Positions 53,916 to 63,408 are shown, numbered from the stretch's first letter. The stretch is DNA of 64,000 bases from Anaerolineae bacterium (GCA_022822305.1 JAJEBY010000007.1:22679-86678), one strand, 5' to 3'. Notes: generated from the sequence alone by a model not told the origin. Translations and numbers: made by a program.

Positions 53916-55262
53916 ATGAAGCCCTCAGACATTCGCATCGGCTTCGCGCCCCTTGCCCGGCCGACCTTCGATCTCGAGCTGGCGCGGGAAGTCACGGCGG
54001 GGCTGCGCGCCGCCGTCGCCGCTGACGGTTACCAGATCATCGGCGCGCAGGACCTGATTATGGACGCGTCCGCCATGGATGCGCGCATTGCCGAATTGCA
54101 AGCTGCGGATGTCGATATGCTGCTGATCGCGCAGGCGACCTTCGCCGATAGCGCGATGGCGCTGGAGTTGGCGCGGGCGCTAGAGGCGACGCCGCTGCTG
54201 ATGTGGGCGTTTCCCGAGGCGGTGGTTGGCGGCAGGCTGCGCATCAATTCCTTTTGCGGCATCAACCTGGCGGGTCACGGATTGCGGCGCGCCGGACGCC
54301 CTTACGAGTACATTTATGCGGCGCCCGACGATGCGGCAGGGCATGGGAAATTGCGCAGCTTCGCCATCGCTGCGGGCGTGAAATCGCGCTTGAATGGCGT
54401 GCGCATCGGCCGCTTGGGCGAGAATCCGGCCGGCTTCGATACCTGCCTGGTCAATCACGCCGGCTTGAAACGTCAGCTCGGCATCGAGGTGGCGCAATAT
54501 GCGCTGACGCCGTTTTTCGAGCGCGTCCGCCAGGCTGATCCGGAGCGGGTCGGCGCTGCAGCGACTGTGCTGCGCGGGCAGTTGGCCGGATTCGACGATG
54601 TCGATGCGACTGCCGCCAACGGGACCTTGGGCGTCTACGCAGTCATGGACGAGCTGGCGCGTGACGAGGCGCTGAGTGGCATGGCGGTGCGCTGCTGGCC
54701 GGAGTTTTTCACCGAGCTGGGTTGCGCGGCTTGTGGAGCGATGTCGCTGCTGAGCGACAAAAACCTGCCGACCGCCTGCGAGGCCGATGTCAACGGCACG
54801 ATCACTCAATTGATCCTGGGATGGATCAGCGGCGAGCCGGCTTTCGGCAGCGATCTGGTGTCATTTGACGCCGAGGCGGACGAAGCGGTCTTGTGGCATT
54901 GTGGACTGGCGCCGCTGTCGATGGCTGATCCCGATCCGCAGCCGGAAGCGACCATCCATTCCAATCGCGAGCTGCCGCTGCTGATGCAATTTCCCTTGAA
55001 GCCGGGTCGCGTGACCATCGCGCGGCTGAGCGAGGCGACCGGCGAATTCCGCCTGGCAGTCGGGGGCGGGGAGATGCTCAAGGCGCCGCCGGCGTTCACC
55101 GGGACCAGCGGCCGCATTCGATTCGACTCGGGCGCGGCGGCGGTGATGGATGCGCTGCTGCGCGAAGGTCTGGAGCACCATGTATCCATCACCTATGGCG
55201 ATCACCAGGCAGTCTTGGAATCGCTGGCGCAAGTTTTGGGTTTGTCCGTTTTACGTCTGTGA
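53916..55262 (+). CDS. L-fucose/L-arabinose isomerase-like protein
   Basis: A 448-residue protein of the fucose/arabinose isomerase fold, converting an aldose to a ketose with Mn2+. Metal ligands fit E in RCWPEFFTELGCAACG near residue 267 and D in TACEADVNGTITQL near residue 290; the final HHVSITYGDH near residue 424 supplies the third His. It lacks the long N-terminal part of hexameric FucI, as do the shorter proteins of the family that are of unknown specificity. It starts 81 bases after the ROK gene and heads the operon; the transporter and GH4 genes follow. Confidence 0.82.
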   Translation: MKPSDIRIGFAPLARPTFDLELAREVTAGLRAAVAADGYQIIGAQDLIMDASAMDARIAELQAADVDMLLIAQATFADSAMALELARALEATPLLMWAFPEAVVGGRLRINSFCGINLAGHGLRRAGRPYEYIYAAPDDAAGHGKLRSFAIAAGVKSRLNGVRIGRLGENPAGFDTCLVNHAGLKRQLGIEVAQYALTPFFERVRQADPERVGAAATVLRGQLAGFDDVDATAANGTLGVYAVMDELARDEALSGMAVRCWPEFFTELGCAACGAMSLLSDKNLPTACEADVNGTITQLILGWISGEPAFGSDLVSFDAEADEAVLWHCGLAPLSMADPDPQPEATIHSNRELPLLMQFPLKPGRVTIARLSEATGEFRLAVGGGEMLKAPPAFTGTSGRIRFDSGAAAVMDALLREGLEHHVSITYGDHQAVLESLAQVLGLSVLRL

Positions 55263-55336
55263 GAAGCAGGCGATAGTTGCGGGGCGGTCGTTGTGACCGC
55301 GAAATATCGTAAATCTCTAGTTAAGGAGAAAAGAAG

Positions 55337-56632
55337 ATGAAACACATTTCCACCCTTATCCTGCTGATTGCGCTGGTCTTGTCGCTGGGAGCGACGGCGC
55401 TGGCGCAGGATGCCGCCGAGATCAGCTTCATGTGTTATGAGAACGGCAACGAGTGTTCGGTCTACGAAGACTTGCTCAGCCGTTTCAGCGAGGACAATCC
55501 CGGCATTATCGTCAATGTCGATACTGTTCCGTACACCACCGTTCGCGATCAGTTGCGCGTACAGGTTGAAGCCGGTCAAGCGCCCGATATGGCGCGCATC
55601 ACCGATTTCGCCGGCATGTCGGGTTTCTATCTCGATCTGCGCCCGCTGATGGACGATCCCGCGCTGCTGGAAGAGAACGTGCCCGCGGCTATTCTGGCGG
55701 CGTTCCGGGCCGATGGCGACGAGGACGGCTTGTATGGCTTCCCTGATGCCGCAACCGTCACGGCGCCTTTTGTGAATGCCACGCTTTTCGAGCAAGCCGG
55801 CGTCGACATGCCCAGCGATGTCATGGATGAGCCAAGCTGGGAAGACTGGCTGGCCGCGCTGGACCAAGTCGCGGGGGCGACAGGCGTTCAGTATTCAATG
55901 GCGATCGACAACAAGGGCCATCGCTTTGCCGGACCCGCCATGAGCATGGGCGCCGATTTCTTTGATGAAGACGGCAACTTCGATCTGGCGGATGATGAAG
56001 GCTTCCGCGCCTTCGCTATGATCCTCAAGGACCTGATGGATGCGGGCAAGACCCCGGCCGAAACCTGGCTGGGCACCAGCCAATACACCAGCGCCGCGGA
56101 CTATTTCATCAATGTCGAGACGGTGATGTATTTCAGCGGCAGTTGGCAGATCGGTCGTTTCTCGGCTGATATTGGCGATGCCTTCGATTGGATGGTCGTG
56201 CCCAATCCCTACGGTCCCGGCGGGAGCACGGGTGTTGCCGGTGGCGCCGCCATCGTCGGTTATGCGGCGACGGAACATCCCGAGGCGGTCGCTGCCGTGA
56301 TGGAATACCTCCTGCAGCCGGACGTCTACGGAGAATTATCCTCCCGCACGCTGGGCATCCCTGGCCACAATGCGGTCGCGGAAATGGGCGTGGATTATCC
56401 CACAGCAACAGCGGCCGTGGCCGCGGCGCTCAATGGCTTCGCGTCGGAAGTGCCCAAGCTGCAGGATCAAGCAGTGGCCTTGAATCCGCATCCGCTGGCA
56501 TTCGCCTATTACGATGCCTCCAATACGCGCCTGGCGCAGTACTTCGCCGGCGAGCTGACGCTGGACGAGGCGATGTCGCGCTTGCAGGAACAGCTCGACG
56601 AAGCCGCTGCCAACATGGCGGCTGGCGGCTAG
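55337..56632 (+). CDS. Sugar ABC transporter substrate-binding protein, CUT1, copy A
   Basis: An exported binding protein of 431 residues. A signal peptide (STLILLIALVLSLGATALA) precedes EISFMCYENGNECSVYEDLL, in which a Cys-x6-Cys pair near the N-terminus can form a disulfide. The fold is a family 1 solute-binding protein (ITDFAGMSGFYLDLRPL, GPGGSTGVAGGAAIVG, the C-terminal FAGELTLDEAM). TTAAGGAGAA precedes the ATG. The next gene is a close paralogue, and the permease follows that, so both feed one transporter. Confidence 0.92.
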   Translation: MKHISTLILLIALVLSLGATALAQDAAEISFMCYENGNECSVYEDLLSRFSEDNPGIIVNVDTVPYTTVRDQLRVQVEAGQAPDMARITDFAGMSGFYLDLRPLMDDPALLEENVPAAILAAFRADGDEDGLYGFPDAATVTAPFVNATLFEQAGVDMPSDVMDEPSWEDWLAALDQVAGATGVQYSMAIDNKGHRFAGPAMSMGADFFDEDGNFDLADDEGFRAFAMILKDLMDAGKTPAETWLGTSQYTSAADYFINVETVMYFSGSWQIGRFSADIGDAFDWMVVPNPYGPGGSTGVAGGAAIVGYAATEHPEAVAAVMEYLLQPDVYGELSSRTLGIPGHNAVAEMGVDYPTATAAVAAALNGFASEVPKLQDQAVALNPHPLAFAYYDASNTRLAQYFAGELTLDEAMSRLQEQLDEAAANMAAGG

Positions 56633-56766
56633 CCCTCACTAAGCGAGATGTAGGGGCGACTCTGTGAGTCGCCCACCGGCTCATGATAAGCTTCGTAAGG
56701 GCGACCCACCGGGTCGCCCGCGCGACTTGACATGATTCGCGCCGCCGGATTGGTCGCGGAGGACAG
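56633..56766. repeat. Two G-rich hairpins between paralogous binding-protein genes
   Basis: Hairpins at 56650-56674 (GGGCGACTC / GAGTCGCCC) and 56695-56719 (GGGCGACCC / GGGTCGCCC) lie between copy A and copy B. Confidence 0.7.
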
Positions 56767-58047
56767 ATGATCAAGACCGTAGTCGCCATTGTCTCGCTGA
56801 TTGCGCTGGCGTCAGTCGCCGGCGCAGGCGCGGCGCAAGCAGCGGTCGCGCTGCGTTTTCTCTGCTTTCAGGAGCGCAACGAATGCGAAGTCTACGCCGA
56901 CTTGCTGGCGCGCTTTTCCGAAGAGAATCCGGGTATCACTGTTGATGTGGAGGTGGCTGCCGAGGACGTGATTCATGAGCGGCTGTCGGCTGAAACGCGC
57001 GCGGACGCGCCGCCTGATTTCGCGCGGGTGAGCGACCTGGATGTCTTGAAGGGGCGCTATCTCAATTTGCGTCCGCTGCTGCCCGATCCGGAGACCTTGT
57101 ACCAGAGCTTTCCCGACGAAATAATCTTCCGTTCCATGAGCGGCGATTTCCAGGATATCGGTCTCTACGGCTATCCGGACGCGGCCAAAGTGGTCGCGCC
57201 ATTTGTCAATCTGTCCCGTTTTGAAGAGGCGGGCGTGTCCGTTCCCGGTGGTGGCGAAGACGCGGCCAGTTGGGATGAATGGCTGGCGGCGCTGGACGCC
57301 GTCGTCGAGGCGACGGGCGCCACATACGTTCTGTCGGTGGATAACAAAGATCATCGCCTGGCGGGTCCAGCCATGAGCATGGGCGCGGATTATTACAGCG
57401 CTGGATTGAGCGCGGCCGACTTGGACGGCTTGCGTGATTTTCTGCAGGTCCTTACCGAGCTAAAGGACGACGCCAAGACGCCGGCCGATACGCTGCTGGG
57501 CACGGGCAAATCGCAAGAATACTTCGCGCGCGGCGAAGCGCTGATGTATATCTGCGGCAGTTGGAAGGTCGAAGAAGTGGCGGCCCAGGTCGGCGATGAC
57601 TTCGCATGGACAATCGTGCCCAATCCATCGGGCGCGGGCGGCAGCACCGGCGTCGCCCAATTGACCGGACTTGTGGCCCTCGCCGACACGGCGCAACCCG
57701 AAGCCGTCGCCGCAGTCTTTGAATATCTCTCGGGGCCGGCGGCAACCGCTGAGTTTGCGGCGCGGACGCTCACCATCCCCATAAACGTGAGCATCGCGCT
57801 TGACGATATCGATTATGACACCGAGGATCCTGTGGTCGCCGCGGCGTTGAAGGCCTTCGCCCGCGAAGTGCCAAGGCTCCAGGCGCAGGCGATTGCGCTG
57901 GACCTGCATCCTCTGGCGCCCGTCTATTATGAGGCGTCCAATACTTATCTGCGGCAGTATTTCGCCGGCGAGTTGACGCTGGACGAGGCGCTGGCCGGCT
58001 TGCGGGAACGGCTCGAGCAAGCCGCCAATAGCGCAGATGGCGGTTAG
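56767..58047 (+). CDS. Sugar ABC transporter substrate-binding protein, CUT1, copy B
   Basis: A 426-residue paralogue of the preceding gene. The leader is TVVAIVSLIALASVAGAGAA, and the Cys-x6-Cys pair is conserved in RFLCFQERNECEVYADLL. GPGGSTGV of copy A is GAGGSTGVAQLTGLVAL here, and the ends FAGELTLDEAL agree. Overall similarity is clear but far from identity, so the two may recognise different sugars or different anomers. It precedes the permease by 85 bases. Confidence 0.92.
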   Translation: MIKTVVAIVSLIALASVAGAGAAQAAVALRFLCFQERNECEVYADLLARFSEENPGITVDVEVAAEDVIHERLSAETRADAPPDFARVSDLDVLKGRYLNLRPLLPDPETLYQSFPDEIIFRSMSGDFQDIGLYGYPDAAKVVAPFVNLSRFEEAGVSVPGGGEDAASWDEWLAALDAVVEATGATYVLSVDNKDHRLAGPAMSMGADYYSAGLSAADLDGLRDFLQVLTELKDDAKTPADTLLGTGKSQEYFARGEALMYICGSWKVEEVAAQVGDDFAWTIVPNPSGAGGSTGVAQLTGLVALADTAQPEAVAAVFEYLSGPAATAEFAARTLTIPINVSIALDDIDYDTEDPVVAAALKAFAREVPRLQAQAIALDLHPLAPVYYEASNTYLRQYFAGELTLDEALAGLRERLEQAANSADGG

Positions 58048-58132
58048 CGCGCGCGCCTGCATCTCGCGTCGCTTGGCGCGGCTTGAGGGACAGAATCCGG
58101 AGAATTGGTTTATCCTGGCGAGCGCATAAGAC

Positions 58133-60265
58133 ATGAATACCTTCATTGACGGCTTCGTCAGTGTTTTTGACGGCCTCTTCAATCGCATACAGCGAATCAC
58201 CGGCGTGACCGGCATGGCCTACGTCTTCATCGCGCCGAATATGCTGGTATTTTCTGTCTTCGTTTTGTTCCCGATGCTCTTCAACTTCGTCTATACCTTC
58301 ACCGGCAGCGACAAGCTTTTTCTGCATCAGCGGCCCTACGTGGGCGCGGCCAATTTGGAGCGGCTCTTCGATTGCGCTGATTTCTTGCGGCCGGCCACGT
58401 GCAACGAAGATCTCTTCGCTTCCGCCGTTTTGAATACGGCCAGCTTCGTCGTTACGCAAGTCGCGGTCATGATCGGCATATCGCTGTTGACTGCCGTCGT
58501 GCTCAATGGGCGCATCCGCGCGCGCGGTTTTTTCCGCAGCGTCTTCTTCTATCCGGTGCTGCTATCGCCGATCGTGGTGGCGCTGATCTGGCGCTGGATG
58601 CTGCAGGAAAACGGCTTGTTCAACGCATTCATCGTCGCGATGGGCGGCGAAAAATTGCGCTTCCTCACCGACCGCAACTGGGCGCGCTTCTGGGTGGTGA
58701 TGGTCAGCGTCTGGTCGCTGATGGGATTTTATACGCTGATTCTGCTCGCCGGTTTGCAGGCCATCCCGGCCGATCTCTATGAAGCGGCGGCGATTGACGG
58801 GGCCAGCGGCTGGCGCTCCTTCCGCTCGATCACGCTGCCGCTCCTGGCGCCGACGATGCTGGTGGTCATCGTGCTCTCGACGATACGGGCCGTGCAAATC
58901 TTTGATGTGGTCTTCGCCTTCACCGGCGGCGGACCGGGCTCCGCCACGCTCTATATCGTGCATTATATCTATAACAACGGCTTCGCCAGCCCCTTCCGCG
59001 AATTTGGATTGGCGGCGGCAACCTCGCTGGTGATGGCCGCCGTGCTGATCGTCTTGACCTTGATTCAAATCCGCGTGCAAGGCACCGGCCTCGAGGAGGA
59101 TAAGGACAAGCGCGCCCCTGAGCGCCGGTCGTCGCTGGCAGCATCGTTCAGCGCGCTGTGGGAGGGTCTGCGGGACAATCTGCTCACGCCGCTGCTGGCG
59201 CTATTGCAGTCGGTCGTCGATGGCATCGGCGAGATCTTCGGCTGGATTTTCCGCTCGCCGCGGCGACAGAGCATTCTGACCTATGCTTATCTCTTGCTGG
59301 GCGTGGTGGTGATGTTCGGTCCGGTCTTGTGGCTGGTCATGGCGTCCTTCAAGAGCTATGGCGATATCCAGCGTTTTCCGCCGCGCTTCCTGCCTTATCA
59401 TCAAGAGATGGCGGCCGTCGACGGCTACGATGAACCCTTGCCGCTTTACAATGTGACGACCGAAGATGGCGCGACGCGGCAACTGGTGCAGATACGCCGC
59501 GTCGGTTTGGAAGCGCAGATGGTTGACCCGGCCGATCCGGAAGCCGGCGTGATCAAGGTACGGCTGCACGAGCGCGAACCGGTCGAGAGCGTATTCTTCA
59601 GCCTGGACAATTACACGCGCGGCGTCGAGAGTTTCCGGTTCTGGCGCTATCTGTCGAACAGCGTCATTGTGACCGTATCGGCGACCATCCTGACCTTGTT
59701 CATCAACAGCATGGCCGCTTTCGCGCTCAGCAAGTATCGCTTCCGCGGACGCAACGTCATCTTCATGCTCATCATCAGCACGCTGATGGTGCCGCTGTCG
59801 GTGATTCTGGTGCCGGCTTTTCTGCTGATCACGGCGCTGGGCTGGAATAACCAGCTTATCGGCATCATCATCCCGACCATCGGCACGCCGACCGGCGTCT
59901 TCTTGCTGCGGCAGTATATGCTGACGATACCCGATGAATTGCTGGATTCGGCGCGCATCGATGGCGCCAGCGAATGGCGCATATATTGGCAGGTGATCCT
60001 GCCGCTGGCGGCGCCGGCGCTGGCGGTGCTGGCGATTTTCTCGACCATCTGGCGCTGGAACGACTTTCTCTGGCCCAAGATCGTCATGACCGACAACGAC
60101 ATGTTCACGCTGCAAGTCGGGCTGGAGACCTTTCAAGGCGATCTGCTGCTGCAGTGGGATTTGATCCTGGCCATGACGGTGTTGACGGCGCTGCCGATTA
60201 CGTTTGTTTTTGGATTCTTGCAGAAGTACATCACGACGGGCATCGCCACGACGGGGATGAAGTAG
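58133..60265 (+). CDS. Fused MalF-MalG-type sugar ABC permease
   Basis: A single 710-residue chain that carries both permease halves. Residues 25-320 are MalF-like with the EAA loop YEAAAIDGASGWRSF near residue 220. A linker of about 55 charged and polar residues (EEDKDKRAPERRSS) joins to the MalG-like half, residues 385-710, with the EAA loop DSARIDGASEWRIYWQ near residue 605. Between them lies a hydrophilic 110-residue insert near residue 425-500. No frameshift or internal ribosome site is apparent. Two binding proteins precede it; no ATPase is encoded nearby. Confidence 0.92.
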   Translation: MNTFIDGFVSVFDGLFNRIQRITGVTGMAYVFIAPNMLVFSVFVLFPMLFNFVYTFTGSDKLFLHQRPYVGAANLERLFDCADFLRPATCNEDLFASAVLNTASFVVTQVAVMIGISLLTAVVLNGRIRARGFFRSVFFYPVLLSPIVVALIWRWMLQENGLFNAFIVAMGGEKLRFLTDRNWARFWVVMVSVWSLMGFYTLILLAGLQAIPADLYEAAAIDGASGWRSFRSITLPLLAPTMLVVIVLSTIRAVQIFDVVFAFTGGGPGSATLYIVHYIYNNGFASPFREFGLAAATSLVMAAVLIVLTLIQIRVQGTGLEEDKDKRAPERRSSLAASFSALWEGLRDNLLTPLLALLQSVVDGIGEIFGWIFRSPRRQSILTYAYLLLGVVVMFGPVLWLVMASFKSYGDIQRFPPRFLPYHQEMAAVDGYDEPLPLYNVTTEDGATRQLVQIRRVGLEAQMVDPADPEAGVIKVRLHEREPVESVFFSLDNYTRGVESFRFWRYLSNSVIVTVSATILTLFINSMAAFALSKYRFRGRNVIFMLIISTLMVPLSVILVPAFLLITALGWNNQLIGIIIPTIGTPTGVFLLRQYMLTIPDELLDSARIDGASEWRIYWQVILPLAAPALAVLAIFSTIWRWNDFLWPKIVMTDNDMFTLQVGLETFQGDLLLQWDLILAMTVLTALPITFVFGFLQKYITTGIATTGMK

Positions 60266-60424
60266 CGAGTCTTATCATTCGGACTTTGCGCGCCGGTCTG
60301 CTTTGTTAACTTGGGTTACTATGACGAAAAGCATCACTTTAGGTATTATCCAGAAATCTTTTAATCGCGGTTAGATTCAAATGATCAAAGTCCCTATGTC
60401 AGATATGGATAGCACGAAGAGTAG

Positions 60425-61834
60425 ATGAGCGATAAACCCCCCAAGATCGTCGTCATCGGCGCGGGCAGCGCCATATTCGGATTGGGCGCGCTCAGCACCA
60501 TCATCCAGTATCCCGCCATGAAAGGCGCGGAACTCGCCCTCTGCGACATCAATGCCGAGGGCTTGGCCGTCATGCGCAAGCTGGCGGAAATGATGAACCG
60601 CGCCTGGGATGCCGAACTGACCATCAGCAGTTCAACCGAGCGCCGCGACTTGCTGCCGGATGCCGATTTTGTGCTGGTGTCGATTCAGGTTGGGCAGCGC
60701 GAGGATGTCTGGGAACTGGATTGGCGTATCCCGCTGAAGTACGGCCTGCGCCAGCCCTATGCCGAAAATGGCGGACCCGGTTCTTTCGCGCACACGGCGC
60801 GCAACCTGCCGTTGATCATGGCCATCGCCCGCGATATGGAAGCGCTCTGCCCGGACGCTTATTTCCTCAACCTGGTCAATCCGCTGATTCGGCTGACGAC
60901 GGCGGTGCATCGTCACAGCAGCATCAAGGTGGTTGGGCTTTGTCATCAGCTGCTCTGGGCTTATGCGATGGCCGGGGCAGTGCTGGCCGATCGCTGGGGC
61001 CTGGCTGTGCCGGAAGGCTTCCACGTCCATACCGATGCCTCCAACAAGTTGCCCTTCTTGTCGGTGGCGAGCGAAGCGGTCAAGCGCCTCGAGATCAAGG
61101 CGGCGGGCATCAATCACTTCTCCTGGGTCTACGACATCCGCGACAAGCACACCGGCGAAGACCTGTATCCCGAACTGCGCGATCGCTGGCTGAATCATTA
61201 TCGCGCGGACTTCGAGCCGCTCAGCCGCGAGATCTTCTCCATCTACGGCATGATGCCCACCGCCGGCGACAGCCACATGTGCGAGTATCTGACGGTAGTC
61301 AGCGATCCGCTCGCCAAGCCCTGGGAGAAGTACGACTTGAAGCTGCAGGACTGGGATGGCAATCGCGACCGCCGCTTCACTCGGGGCCAACTGGCGCGCG
61401 ATATCGTCTCCGGCGCCGTCGATGTCGACGAACTGCGCGATCTGTCTCGTCACGGCATGTTGGACGAGGGCATCCCGGAGATGATCGAAGCCGCGCATTA
61501 TGACAAGCCGCATCAGCATCAGCAGCTCAATATTCCCAATCGCGGCTATATCCCCAACCTGCCCGCTGACGCCATCGTCGAAGTGCCCGGCACGATCGAC
61601 GGCGCCGGTTTCCACGGCGAGCGGCTCCCGCCCTTGCCCGAGGGCATCGCCGAAATGTGCCGGCGCGAGCTGTCATTGAGCGCGCTGTACGTCGAGGCGG
61701 CGCTGCGCGGCGACCGAGATTTGGCGCTGGGGGCTTTCTTGCTCGATCCGATGGTCACCGATATTGACAGGGCGCGCGCTATCCTCGATGATTTGCTGGA
61801 TGAATTCGCGGAGTACTTGCCGCAATTCGAGTGA
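60425..61834 (+). CDS. Glycoside hydrolase family 4 protein (second)
   Basis: A 469-residue GH4 enzyme. The NAD site is VVIGAGSAIFGLGALSTI, the metal site VVGLCHQLLWAYAMAG and AAGINHFSWVYDI, and the Asn-Pro of the family is NLVNPLIRLTTAV. Relative to the gene at 46943 it is a distant paralogue and its specificity is not obvious from sequence. It is placed 159 bases after the permease in the ROK-controlled cluster and likely cleaves the imported glycoside in the cytoplasm. Confidence 0.87.
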   Translation: MSDKPPKIVVIGAGSAIFGLGALSTIIQYPAMKGAELALCDINAEGLAVMRKLAEMMNRAWDAELTISSSTERRDLLPDADFVLVSIQVGQREDVWELDWRIPLKYGLRQPYAENGGPGSFAHTARNLPLIMAIARDMEALCPDAYFLNLVNPLIRLTTAVHRHSSIKVVGLCHQLLWAYAMAGAVLADRWGLAVPEGFHVHTDASNKLPFLSVASEAVKRLEIKAAGINHFSWVYDIRDKHTGEDLYPELRDRWLNHYRADFEPLSREIFSIYGMMPTAGDSHMCEYLTVVSDPLAKPWEKYDLKLQDWDGNRDRRFTRGQLARDIVSGAVDVDELRDLSRHGMLDEGIPEMIEAAHYDKPHQHQQLNIPNRGYIPNLPADAIVEVPGTIDGAGFHGERLPPLPEGIAEMCRRELSLSALYVEAALRGDRDLALGAFLLDPMVTDIDRARAILDDLLDEFAEYLPQFE

Positions 61835-61863
61835 AGCCGCATTTGTATCAGGAAAGGCAGCAC

Positions 61864-62178
61864 ATGAAAAAAGTGTTTGTGGTCTACGCCACCGACAATG
61901 TCGGCACCGCCGTGCTCGAATCAATCAACGCCGGCGACCACGTGACCTGCAATGGCGAGCGCCGCGATATCGAAATCGTCGCGCAGGATGACATCGCTTA
62001 TGGGCACAAGATCGCGCTCATGGATATCGCCGCCGGAGACACCGTCTTGAAATATGGCTTGAGCATCGGTTCGGCGCTCTGCGATATCAAAGCGGGCGAG
62101 CATGTGCACGCGCATAATGTCGAGAGCAATCGCGGACGCGGCGATCTGACCGAGCGCAAAACCGTCGCCGCTGAATGA
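61864..62178 (+). CDS. UxaA-type lyase, small SAF-domain subunit (SuyA-like)
   Basis: A 104-residue SAF-domain protein (DDIAYGHKIALMDIAAGDTVLKYG, GEHVHAHNVESNRG) equal to the N-terminal part of altronate dehydratase UxaA. In this genome it is a separate protein, as in the two-subunit lyases of which sulfolactate sulfo-lyase SuyAB is an example. The start is ATG 61864 after GAAAGG; the frame extends to 61831. The large subunit follows after one hairpin repeat. Confidence 0.85.
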   Translation: MKKVFVVYATDNVGTAVLESINAGDHVTCNGERRDIEIVAQDDIAYGHKIALMDIAAGDTVLKYGLSIGSALCDIKAGEHVHAHNVESNRGRGDLTERKTVAAE

Positions 62179-62186
62179 ATGACTAT

Positions 62187-62211
62187 GTAGGGGCGACCCA
62201 TTGGGTCGCCC
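62187..62211. repeat. G-rich hairpin between the two lyase subunit genes
   Basis: GTAGGGGCGACCC-ATT-GGGTCGCCC, 8-9 base stem, inside the operon between the small and large subunits. Confidence 0.7.
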
Positions 62212-62235
62212 GCAACGATCAACAGGGAGAACAAA

Positions 62236-63408
62236 ATGTCAGAATTCATGGGCTATCATCGTCCCAACGGCGATGTCGGCGTGCGCAATCACTTGCTGAT
62301 TCTGTCGGGTACGATCTACGCCAACGGCGTGGTTGATCGCGTCGCCAACGCGATACATGGCGCTGTGCCCATCACGCATGCCAACGGCCGCTGCCAGGTG
62401 GCGCCGGATCTGCGCGTGACCAGGCGGTTCCTGGCCGGGACGGCGATGAATCCCAATGTCGGCGCCGTCGTCATCATCGACCACTTCAAAGAAGAAGGCA
62501 TGACCGCCGAAGACCTGGCCGATGATATCGCGCCCGCCGGCAAGCCCATCGCCACGGTCAATATTCGCGGAGAAGGCGGCTTCATCAATGCCGTGGATCG
62601 AGCGACGCGCTACGCTCAGGATTTCGCGCGGCAGATCAGCCTATACAACCGTGAAGCGGCGCCGATGAGCAAAATCCTCTTCGGTACCGAATGCGGCACC
62701 TCCGATACCACTTCCGGCTTGGCGAGCAATCCGGCCAATGGCATCGCGGGCGAGCTTCTGATCGCGCAAGGCGGCCGCATGCTGATGGCGGAATGCACCG
62801 AGTGGATGGGCTGCGAAAACTGGCTGACCGAGAAAGCCGCCAGTCCGGCGGTGGCGCAAGCGATCGTGGCCGGCGTTCAACACATGGAAGCGCGCGCGCT
62901 GGCCAGCGGCGAGGACATCCGCGGCTCCCAACCTACGGGCGACAACATGGCCGGCGGATTGACCACCATCGAAGAAAAATCGATGGGCGCGGTCAAGAAG
63001 ATCGGCGACAGCCCCATCATCGAATATCTGGAAATTGCCGAAGCGCCAACCAGGATTGACCCGGGAAATTACGTGATGTACGGGCCGGGCATGGGCGCCG
63101 AAAGCATCAGCAGCATGGCGGCGGCCGGCTGTCAGGTGTTGACCTTCTGCACCGGCGGCGGGCATACCTCCAACCATCCCATCATGCCCACCATCAAGGT
63201 GACGGGCAATCGGGGATCCTTCGAGCTCATGCGCGATACGGTCGATGTCGATGTCAGCGGCGTCTTCTATGACGAGATCACTCTGGCGGAAGCGGGACAG
63301 ATTGTGTATGACGAGGTCGAGCGCGTCTGCAACGGCTATCTGACCAAGTCCGAAGCCCTGCGCGACAATAACAGCTTCGCCATCCATCGCGTGGGACCGA
63401 GCATTTAG
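62236..63408 (+). CDS. UxaA-type lyase, large subunit (SuyB-like)
   Basis: A 390-residue large subunit. GYHRPNGDVGVRNHLLIL opens it. The Fe-S/metal segment TECGTSDTTSGLASNP and SQPTGDNMAGGLTTIEEK (residues about 237-254) followed by KKIG, and DTVDVDVSGVF near the end, agree better with SuyB (SDTTSG, SQPTxGNxAGGLTTIEEK, DVDVSG) than with altronate dehydratase (SDALSG, NPSPGN). The reaction could be dehydration of a sugar acid or release of sulfite from sulfolactate; sequence alone does not decide. It closes the ROK-controlled cluster. Confidence 0.83.
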   Translation: MSEFMGYHRPNGDVGVRNHLLILSGTIYANGVVDRVANAIHGAVPITHANGRCQVAPDLRVTRRFLAGTAMNPNVGAVVIIDHFKEEGMTAEDLADDIAPAGKPIATVNIRGEGGFINAVDRATRYAQDFARQISLYNREAAPMSKILFGTECGTSDTTSGLASNPANGIAGELLIAQGGRMLMAECTEWMGCENWLTEKAASPAVAQAIVAGVQHMEARALASGEDIRGSQPTGDNMAGGLTTIEEKSMGAVKKIGDSPIIEYLEIAEAPTRIDPGNYVMYGPGMGAESISSMAAAGCQVLTFCTGGGHTSNHPIMPTIKVTGNRGSFELMRDTVDVDVSGVFYDEITLAEAGQIVYDEVERVCNGYLTKSEALRDNNSFAIHRVGPSI

